This document shows, one piece after another, positions 57,943 through 64,000 of a DNA stretch of 64,000 nt. Position 1 is the stretch's first letter. Each line of letters opens with the position of its first letter. The notes beneath the pieces were generated by a model. The model saw only the letters and a list, made by a program, of their open reading frames with translations, made no database searches and was not told the DNA's origin. Source of the stretch: Streptomyces xanthii. GTDB lineage: Bacteria > Actinomycetota > Actinomycetes > Streptomycetales > Streptomycetaceae. Both the position numbers and the translations under genes were made by a program. The stretch spans positions 4,898,001-4,962,000 of the forward strand of contig NZ_CP061281.1 of assembly GCF_014621695.1 (NCBI RefSeq). Reading direction: 5' to 3'.

Positions 57943-60150
57943 TCAGTCGGTCAGGGGGAGGCGGTGGTGGAGGCGGGTCAGCGGGGTGGGGGTCCACCAG
58001 TTGGCCCGGCCGGCCAGGCGGATGAGGACCGGGACCAGGATCGCCCGGATCAGGGTCGCGTCGACGAGGATGACGACGACCATGCCGAGGCCCAGCATCT
58101 TGAGGTACACGACGCCGGACGAGGCGTACGTGGCGAAGGACGCGGCCAGGATCACCGCGGCCGAGGTGATGAGCGGCCCGCCGCGCTCCAGGCCGGCGGC
58201 GACCGAGGCCACCGTGTCGCCGGTGCGGTCGTACTCCTCCTTGATCCTCGACAGCATGAACACCTCGTAGTCCATCGACAGCCCGAACGCGGTGCAGAAC
58301 ATCAGGATCCGGATGCTCGGCTCCAGGCTCCCGGTGGCGGTGAAGCCGAGGAGGCCCGAGAGATGGCCCTCCTGGAAGATCCAGACGAGGGCACCGAACA
58401 TGACGGCCATGCTCAGCGCGTTCAGGACCATCGCCTTCGCCGGGAGCAGCAGGCTGCCTGTCATGAGGAAGAGGATGACGAAGGTGACCAGGAGGACGAG
58501 GGCGAGGACCAGCGGGAGCCGGTCCACGAGCACGGAGCGGAAATCGGCCAGCTCGGCCGGGTAGCCGCCCACCCGCACCTCACCCGGACCGAAGGCGCCC
58601 CGCACGTCCGCGATCACCCGGTCCGGATCCGCGCCGAGCGCCTTCTGCGTGGCGATCACCGAGAACCAGGTGTCGTGGCCGGAGGCGAAACGGTTCGAGG
58701 AGGGCGTGGGGCCCAGGACGCGGTGGCCGTCGGCGTAGGAGCCGGTGAGAGCGTCGACCTGCCGGATGCCGGGTACGTCGGACAGCCGTAGCGCCGCGGC
58801 CTCGATGCGGTCCCGCCCCGAAGCGTCACCCGGCAGACCCGGCCGGAGCACCTGCAGCGCGTCGGTCTCCTCGGCGGCGAACTCGGCCCGGATCCGGTCC
58901 TGCACGAGCCGACTCGACGTGGACGCGGGCAGCACCCGGTCGTCCGGCGTGCCGAACGAGATGCCCAGCGCCGGCGCGGCCAGCGCGAGCAGCACGGCCA
59001 GGGCCGGAATCCCGTACGCGAGCGGGCGGCGCATCATCCGCAGGGCGTTGGTGTGCCACCAGCCGGAGCGGCCCGCCGGGGCCGGGGTGCGGCGCCGCAC
59101 CCGGTCGCCGAGGCGGGCCAGCGCCGCCGGCAGGACGACGAGCGCGGCGAACACCGAAGTGAGGACGACGGCGATCCCCGAGTAGGCGAAGGAGCGGAGG
59201 AAGGGGAAGGGGAAGAGGAGGAGGCAGGCGAGGGAGACGACGACGGTGAGGCCGCTGAAGGCGACGGTGCGGCCGGCCCGGCCGACGGCCCGCCGCGTCG
59301 CCTCCGCCGCATCGTGCCCGGTGTCCAGCTCCTCACGGAACCGGCTGATCACGAAGAGGCTGTAGTCGACGCCGAGACCGATGCCCATGACGAGCGTGAG
59401 ATTGGCGGCGAACGTCGACACGTCGGTGACAGAGGTCAGCAGCCGCAGCAGTGCCAGCGTCGTGACCACCGAGAACAGCCCCATGCCCAGCGTGAGCAGT
59501 GCGGCGCTGAGCCGCCGGTAGATCACCGCCAGCAACAGCAGCACCAGCGGGAACACGATCAGCTCGGCGCGCAGGAAGTCCGTCCGGGCCTGCTCCGCCG
59601 CCTGCCGGAACACCTCGTCCGCGCCGCCGACCTCGACCTTCACCACGGCCCCGTCCCGGGCGAGGTCCGGGGCGAACGCGGCGAGCCGGGCCCGCGCCTC
59701 GGTGACCGTCCCTGACATCCGCGCGATCACCAGCGCCCGCCCGCCGTTCTCGGAGCGCATCACCGGGGACTTCCCGCGCGACCAGTAGGACGCGGTCTCG
59801 GCCACGCCCCGCTGTCCGGCGAGCTCCCGCTCCACGGCACGGCCCGCGGCGGCGACGGGCGCGGAGTCGACGTCCCCGTTCCTCGCGGTGACGAGCAGCA
59901 GCACGCTCGGGGTGCCCGTGTCGAAGATGCGGGCCAACTCGGCCCGGGTGGCCACCGACTCGGAACCGGGGGACTCGAACCGGCTCAGCACCAGCCGGTC
60001 CATCGCGCCCGCGGCCAGCGCGAGTCCGAGGGCGGCGAGCAGCACGCTCAGCCAGATCACGGGACGGGGCCGGCGGGCGATCCTGCCGCCGAGCCGGTGC
60101 AGCGCCGAATCGCCGGCGGGCGGTCGGGCGGGGGTGGTGGTCACGTTCAC
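57943..60150 (-). CDS. MMPL/RND-family transporter
   Basis: 735 residues from a GTG at 60150 with GAAGG upstream; the upstream frame to 60330 overlaps the SARP control region. Architecture of actinobacterial MMPL proteins: first helix (about 25-48), a large extracytoplasmic loop (about 50-180), five helices, a loop, then a second half with the same pattern. Characteristic TM segments include MGIGLGVDYSLFVISRFREEL and FGLSMDYEVFMLSRIKEEY (each with the conserved GxxxDY). They export lipids or lipid-like metabolites with proton drive. Divergent from a SARP gene whose operator array lies in the shared 197-bp region, so it may be a regulated exporter for the cluster. Confidence 0.93.
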   Translation of the reverse strand: MNVTTTPARPPAGDSALHRLGGRIARRPRPVIWLSVLLAALGLALAAGAMDRLVLSRFESPGSESVATRAELARIFDTGTPSVLLLVTARNGDVDSAPVAAAGRAVERELAGQRGVAETASYWSRGKSPVMRSENGGRALVIARMSGTVTEARARLAAFAPDLARDGAVVKVEVGGADEVFRQAAEQARTDFLRAELIVFPLVLLLLAVIYRRLSAALLTLGMGLFSVVTTLALLRLLTSVTDVSTFAANLTLVMGIGLGVDYSLFVISRFREELDTGHDAAEATRRAVGRAGRTVAFSGLTVVVSLACLLLFPFPFLRSFAYSGIAVVLTSVFAALVVLPAALARLGDRVRRRTPAPAGRSGWWHTNALRMMRRPLAYGIPALAVLLALAAPALGISFGTPDDRVLPASTSSRLVQDRIRAEFAAEETDALQVLRPGLPGDASGRDRIEAAALRLSDVPGIRQVDALTGSYADGHRVLGPTPSSNRFASGHDTWFSVIATQKALGADPDRVIADVRGAFGPGEVRVGGYPAELADFRSVLVDRLPLVLALVLLVTFVILFLMTGSLLLPAKAMVLNALSMAVMFGALVWIFQEGHLSGLLGFTATGSLEPSIRILMFCTAFGLSMDYEVFMLSRIKEEYDRTGDTVASVAAGLERGGPLITSAAVILAASFATYASSGVVYLKMLGLGMVVVILVDATLIRAILVPVLIRLAGRANWWTPTPLTRLHHRLPLTD

Positions 60151-60214
60151 TGCCTTCTGTCGGGTACGTGCCCCGAACACTGCCGGGCAGCACTGGAACA
60201 CCCCGCGGCACCGG

Positions 60215-60280
60215 AGAGGAAGCACCCCTGAAGCAGCCCTGAAGGAGTGCGGAAGGATGACGGAAGGAACGCTGAAGGGC
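60215..60280. promoter_or_regulatory. Six-copy 11-bp direct-repeat array (SARP-type operator)
   Basis: GAAG occurs at 60219, 60230, 60241, 60252, 60263 and 60274, exactly 11 bp apart. Heptamers: GAAGCAC, GAAGCAG, GAAGGAG, GAAGGAT, GAAGGAA and GAAGGGC, with 4-bp spacers. This is the layout bound by SARP and OmpR-type winged-helix domains. It lies between the MMPL gene (minus) and the SARP gene (plus). Confidence 0.75.
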
Positions 60281-60347
60281 CGGGGACCGTCAGCGGTCGG
60301 GCCGTGCCCGTAAGATCCGTACGGGTGCACGGAGTTGGGGAGGAACC

Positions 60348-61214
60348 ATGTCCGGCGTTCTCCTGCGTCACCGGGGGCCCGCCGGCCCGGACCCCGGCCG
60401 CCCGCGGTTCGTCCTCTACGGACCGCTGCGCCTGCTCGTCGACGGCGCCCCCGTACAGCTCGGCCCGCCGAAGCAACAGGCCCTGCTCGCCGCTCTGTTG
60501 CTCCGCCTGGACCTGACGACGGGGCCGGACCAGCTGATCGACGCCCTGTGGGGCGCGCAGCCGCCCGCGTACGCGAAGAACCTGGTGCAGAAGTACGTGT
60601 CGGGCCTGCGCGGCGTGCTGGCCGCGGCCGCCCCCGACCCGTCGGGGGACGGGCCGCGCCTGCTGTTCGAGGGGGGCGGCTACCGGCTCGACACCGACAA
60701 GGACCTCATCGACCTGTACGCGTACGAGCGCCTCGCCGCCACCGGGACGGCCCTCGCGTCGAACGGCAGCCCGGAGGAGGCCGCCCAGCACCTGGACTCC
60801 GCGCGGATCCTGGTCACCGGTCCGCTGGCCGAGGGCCTGGACGCGCCGGTCCTGGAGCGCGAACGGGTCTACCGCGACGAGCGGTTCCTCGCGGACATGG
60901 AGCTGCGCGCCGAGCTGGAACTGGACCTGGGCCGGCACCGCAACGCGATCCCGTACCTCTACTTCATGCTCCACAAGCATCCGCTGAGCGAGCGCCTCAG
61001 CTGGCTGCTGATGCTGGCCCTGTTCCGCGCGGACCGCGGCGCCGAGGCGCTGGCCGTGTACGACGAGTACCGGCGCCGCGTGGTGGCCGAACTCGGCACG
61101 GACCCGGGGCGGGCCCTGCGGACGCTGCACCACCGGATCCTGGCCCAGGACCCGGAGTTGACGAGTCTGCGCGCCGTACCGGCACCGAGGACGCCGCTCC
61201 CGCCGGGGGAGTGA
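60348..61214 (+). CDS. Small SARP-family regulator
   Basis: 288 residues, ATG at 60348 with GGGGAGGA upstream. Winged-helix DNA-binding domain (about 20-110; LGPPKQQALLAALLLRLDL and LVQKYVSGLRGVLAAA) and a BTAD domain (about 120-275) with ELRAELELDLGRHRNAIPYL and ALAVYDEYRRRVVAELGTDPG. No ATPase domain. Reads away from the MMPL gene across a six-copy 11-bp repeat that is probably its own operator. Likely controls itself and the MMPL exporter, perhaps other targets. Ends 6 bp from the convergent IclR-type gene. Confidence 0.92.
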   Translation: MSGVLLRHRGPAGPDPGRPRFVLYGPLRLLVDGAPVQLGPPKQQALLAALLLRLDLTTGPDQLIDALWGAQPPAYAKNLVQKYVSGLRGVLAAAAPDPSGDGPRLLFEGGGYRLDTDKDLIDLYAYERLAATGTALASNGSPEEAAQHLDSARILVTGPLAEGLDAPVLERERVYRDERFLADMELRAELELDLGRHRNAIPYLYFMLHKHPLSERLSWLLMLALFRADRGAEALAVYDEYRRRVVAELGTDPGRALRTLHHRILAQDPELTSLRAVPAPRTPLPPGE

Positions 61215-61220
61215 GCGGGG

Positions 61221-61991
61221 TCAGATCGCGAGGGAGAGCAGGACCGGGGCCGCGCCCTTGTTGAGCTGGTCGGCCGCGCGGTGCAGGCGGTGCGCGTGCT
61301 CGACCGGGAGGGAGAGGGCCAGGCAGCCGACGGCCGAGCCCGCAGTGATCGGCACCGCGGCGCAGACCGTGCCGACCGCGTACTCCTGGAGGTCCAGGAC
61401 CGGGACGGTCGGGGGCTGGGCGGCGAGGCGGGAGAGCAGCACCTTCTCGTTGGTGATGGTGCGGGAGGTGAGGCGGGCCATCTTGTGCCGGGAGAGGTGG
61501 TCGCGCCGGCCGTTGAGGTCGAGCTGGCCGAGCAGGCTCTTGCCGACCGCGCTGGCGTGCGCGGAGACCCGGAAGTCCACCCACTCGTTCACCGCGGGGG
61601 CCTCGGGGCCGGCCGCGTACTGGGTGACGCGGACCTCGCCGTCGATGTACCGGCTGAGGTAGACGGCCGCGCCCACGGAGTCCCGCAGCTCGTCGAGCGT
61701 GTGCTGGAGCTTGGCGGTCAGCGCGTCCTCGCGGCCCTCGGCGACGGTCAGCCGGTCCAGGGCGGCGCCCGTGACGTACGCCCCGTCTGCCGTCTGCTGG
61801 ACGTACCCCTCGCGGCGCAGCATCCGCAGCAGCGCGGTCAGCTGCTCCGCGGGCAGTCCCGTGACGCGGCCCAGTTCGGTGTCGGTGATGCCGACCCCGC
61901 GCAGGGCGACCGTCTCCAGGATGCGCAGCGCACGCCGCACCGACCGGTGCGGCTGGTACGACGACGCGTCCTGCTCGTGCTTCAGCGCCAC
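61221..61991 (-). CDS. IclR-family transcriptional regulator
   Basis: 256 residues from a GTG at 61991 with GGGGGAT upstream. Winged helix-turn-helix at about 15-75 (RRALRILETVALRGVGITDTE region) followed by the IclR ligand domain (about 85-250) with HASAVGKSLLGQLD and GTVCAAVPITAGSAVGCLALS. Normal length. It is not clustered with a catabolic gene; the amino-acid transporter genes start 180 bp further on the same strand in reverse order. Probably core chromosome. Confidence 0.93.
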   Translation of the reverse strand: MALKHEQDASSYQPHRSVRRALRILETVALRGVGITDTELGRVTGLPAEQLTALLRMLRREGYVQQTADGAYVTGAALDRLTVAEGREDALTAKLQHTLDELRDSVGAAVYLSRYIDGEVRVTQYAAGPEAPAVNEWVDFRVSAHASAVGKSLLGQLDLNGRRDHLSRHKMARLTSRTITNEKVLLSRLAAQPPTVPVLDLQEYAVGTVCAAVPITAGSAVGCLALSLPVEHAHRLHRAADQLNKGAAPVLLSLAI

Positions 61992-62174
61992 GGCATCCCC
62001 CTGTATGGAACGGTTCCGGACAGCTGGGCTCCGTCCACGATAGCCGTCAAACACCCCGAACGGGGCGGCTGTTGGGGAGATACATGGGAGAAGGGCGGCG
62101 CGTTCCGTGCCTCTCAGCAGGAACGCACCACCCTGGCATATGCCCATGTCATGCCCCGCGCATTGCGCGGCTGG

Positions 62175-62990
62175 TCACAGCACCGCGCTCAGAAACTCCC
62201 GGGTGCGCTCGTGCTCGGGCTCGCTGAAGATCTTCTCCGGCGAACCGGACTCGATGACCCGCCCCGCGTCGAACATCAGTACCTGGTCCGAGATGTCCCG
62301 GGCGAAACTCATCTCGTGGGTCACGCACAGCATCGTGATGTCGGTGGTGTGCGCGATGTCCCTGAGCACGTCGAGAACGCCCGCGACCAGCTCCGGGTCG
62401 AGCGCCGACGTCACCTCGTCGAGCAGCAGCACCTGCGGCCGCATGGCCAGCGCCCGCGCGATCGCGACACGCTGCTGCTGACCGCCCGACAACTGCGTCG
62501 GGTACGCGTCGCAGCGGTCGCCGAGCCCCACCATGTCGAGCAGCTCGCGCGCCCGCTCCTCCGCCTCGTCCTTGGACAGGCCGAGCACGGTGACCGGCGC
62601 CTCCGTGATGTTCCTGAGCACCTTCATGTTCGGGAACAGGTTGAACTGCTGGAAGACCATGCCGATGTTCTTGCGGACCTCGCGGACGTGCTTCTCGCCC
62701 GCCGGCACGAGCTTGCCGTTCTTCTGCTCGTGCGTGAGGTACTCGCCGCCCACCTTGATCGTGCCCTCGTCGGGCTTGATCAGGGTCATCAGCAGCCGCA
62801 GGATCGTCGTCTTGCCGGAGCCGGACGGGCCGATCAGCGTCACGTGCTTGCCGGACGCCACCGAGAAGTCCAGCTCGTCGAGGACGGTGTTGCCGCCGAA
62901 CCGCTTCACGACCTTGTCGAAGCGGATCAGCTCGCTGCCGTCCACCTTGGGGTTGGGCTGGTCCTTGGGAAGGTTCGGGTCAGCGGACAA
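62175..62990 (-). CDS. Amino-acid ABC transporter ATP-binding protein
   Basis: 271 residues. Walker A GPSGSGKTTILRLL, Q-loop in GMVFQQFNLFPNM, signature LSGGQQQRVAIARAL, Walker B VLLLDEVTSALDPE, H-loop CVTHEM. Polar amino-acid uptake (PAAT/GlnQ) family. Start overlaps the permease gene by 11 bp. Energises import together with the two permeases encoded upstream; a solute-binding protein should lie to the right of the window. Resembles the S. coelicolor SCO2828-2831 set from memory. Confidence 0.95.
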   Translation of the reverse strand: MSADPNLPKDQPNPKVDGSELIRFDKVVKRFGGNTVLDELDFSVASGKHVTLIGPSGSGKTTILRLLMTLIKPDEGTIKVGGEYLTHEQKNGKLVPAGEKHVREVRKNIGMVFQQFNLFPNMKVLRNITEAPVTVLGLSKDEAEERARELLDMVGLGDRCDAYPTQLSGGQQQRVAIARALAMRPQVLLLDEVTSALDPELVAGVLDVLRDIAHTTDITMLCVTHEMSFARDISDQVLMFDAGRVIESGSPEKIFSEPEHERTREFLSAVL

Positions 62991-63648
62991 GACGGCGCTC
63001 CAGAGCTCGCAGAAGAAGAGAGGACGGGTAGGCGATGAGGATGAAGGCGACGCCGACGACGGTCAGGGCCTCCGTGTACTGGAACGTCTGCGCGGCTTCG
63101 AGCCGCGCGCGCTGCAGCATCTCCAGGACACCGATCGCCGCGAGCAGCGGGGTGTCCTTGAGCATCGCGATCACGTAGTTGCCGAGCGCGGGCACCACCC
63201 GGCGGATGGCCTGCGGCAGGATCACCGCGCTCCACGTCCTGCGGTACGGCAGGCTCAGCGCCCGCGCGGCCTCCCACTGGCCCACCGGGACGGCCTCGAT
63301 CCCCGCCCGGTACACCTGCGCGGTGTACGTCGAGTAGTGCAGGCCGAGCGCGAGGACACCGGTCGTCAGCGCGGACGCCTGCACCCCCCACTCCGGCAGC
63401 ACGAAAAAGAAGAAGAACAGCTGGACCAGGAGCGGGGTGTTGCGGATGAACTCCGTGAAGGCCCCGACCGGCCAGCGTACGAAACGGGTCGGCGCACGCA
63501 GCGCGAGCGCCCACACCAGACCCAGGCTGAACGAGATCAGCGAGCCCAGCACGAGGGCCTGCAGCGTGACGAGGACGCCGTCCCAGAAGGTCGGCATGAA
63601 GTCGGCGACGGCCGACCAGTCCCAGTTGGACGCGGCGGTGACGATCAT
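62980..63648 (-). CDS. Amino-acid ABC transporter permease 2
   Basis: 222 residues, PAAT-family (HisM-like) inner-membrane permease with about five helices. The EAA-type coupling loop EAARALSLPYRRTWSAVILPQA is visible (split: EAARALSLP and VILPQAIRR). Starts within the stop of the first permease gene (4-bp ATGA overlap) and overlaps the ATPase gene by 11 bp. Confidence 0.94.
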   Translation of the reverse strand: MIVTAASNWDWSAVADFMPTFWDGVLVTLQALVLGSLISFSLGLVWALALRAPTRFVRWPVGAFTEFIRNTPLLVQLFFFFFVLPEWGVQASALTTGVLALGLHYSTYTAQVYRAGIEAVPVGQWEAARALSLPYRRTWSAVILPQAIRRVVPALGNYVIAMLKDTPLLAAIGVLEMLQRARLEAAQTFQYTEALTVVGVAFILIAYPSSLLLRALERRLVR

Positions 63649-64000
63649 GCGCCGCCACCTCCCGCGCTCGTCGGGACCTGAGACATCTCCGTCGTCTGAC
63701 GGATGTTGAGCTTGCTCATGATTCCGATCCCGGCCGCCGGACGCTGGCCGATCCCGGCCTTGGCCTTGCGCTCCACGGCGCGCATCACCCGCGTGAGCAG
63801 GAACGCGATGACGAAATAGATGACGAGCGTCAGCAGGTAGATCTCCGCGCTCTCCGTCGTCGCGAGCCGCACCAGGTTCGCGGCGAACGACACGTCGCCG
63901 ATGCCGAGCAGCGACACCAGGGCGGTGCCCTTCATCAGCTCGACCAGCAGGTTCGAGAACGGCGGGATCATCTCCGGCACCGCCTGCGGCAGCAGGATCA
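63645..64000 (-). CDS. Amino-acid ABC transporter permease 1, C-terminal part
   Basis: The frame runs off the right edge, so only the C-terminal ~117 residues are present. They contain PPFSNLLVELMKGTALVSLLG (typical PAAT permease segment, here split PPFSNLLVEL / MKGTALVSLLG), a following helix YLLTLVIYFVIAFLLTRV and a basic Gly-rich tail. Overlaps the second permease by 4 bp. Upstream promoter and binding protein lie outside the window. Confidence 0.93.
   Translation of the reverse strand, partial: ILLPQAVPEMIPPFSNLLVELMKGTALVSLLGIGDVSFAANLVRLATTESAEIYLLTLVIYFVIAFLLTRVMRAVERKAKAGIGQRPAAGIGIMSKLNIRQTTEMSQVPTSAGGGGA

Overview
High-GC (about 70% or more) actinobacterial chromosome, almost certainly Streptomyces. 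Supporting signs are the codon bias, two tRNA-Lys(CUU) genes, a cslA-glxA-GH6 hyphal-tip glycan locus with an AA10 LPMO behind a DasR-like box, SARP and AfsA-type regulators, and rare in-frame TTA codons.

Layout. (1) 1-4136: 3' part of a phosphodiesterase, then a small integrase module: a serine recombinase plus an intact HAD-IIA phosphatase gene, abutting the 3' half of a second, host-like copy of that phosphatase. (2) 4228-16427: mostly core chromosome: small membrane protein and class F sortase, GAF-ANTAR regulator, GH6 lipoprotein, glxA, cslA, tRNA-Lys, NlpC/P60 protein, SPFH protein, AA10 LPMO and two DUF3592 proteins. (3) 16522-23513: acyl-CoA synthetase, then a compact candidate RiPP locus: 60-aa peptide, fused E1-like/YcaO cyclodehydratase, NarL-type two-component pair, and a divergent protein resembling the N-terminal part of SagB oxidases without the nitroreductase domain. 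(4) 23744-26980: 2-oxoacid:ferredoxin oxidoreductase alpha, beta and ferredoxin. (5) 27071-57667: a lipid/polyketide biosynthetic cluster. It holds a fatty acyl-AMP ligase, two acyl-CoA dehydrogenases, a discrete ACP, one KS-AT-ACP module, and a glyceryl unit set (FkbH-like protein, second ACP, KASIII, E2-like acyltransferase, alpha/beta hydrolase). Accessory genes are a PPTase, ene-reductase, P450, FAD monooxygenase, MFS exporter, type II thioesterase, degenerate DXS-like protein, large SARP and AfsA homologue. (6) 57826-64000: second tRNA-Lys, MMPL transporter with divergent SARP, IclR regulator and an amino-acid ABC transporter running off the right edge.

How it may work (inference). The ligase would load a fatty acid on the discrete ACP, the dehydrogenases desaturate it, and the single KS-AT-ACP module add one malonyl unit. 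The KASIII would then join the beta-ketoacyl chain to glyceryl-ACP to give a 3-acyl tetronate. The E2-like enzyme and an alpha/beta hydrolase would perform the acylation-elimination known from agglomerin and abyssomicin, and the oxidoreductases would finish the product. A CCTAA-type direct-repeat motif near three cluster promoters suggests a SARP regulon. The YcaO gene and the large SARP gene each carry an in-frame TTA codon, so both loci may depend on bldA.
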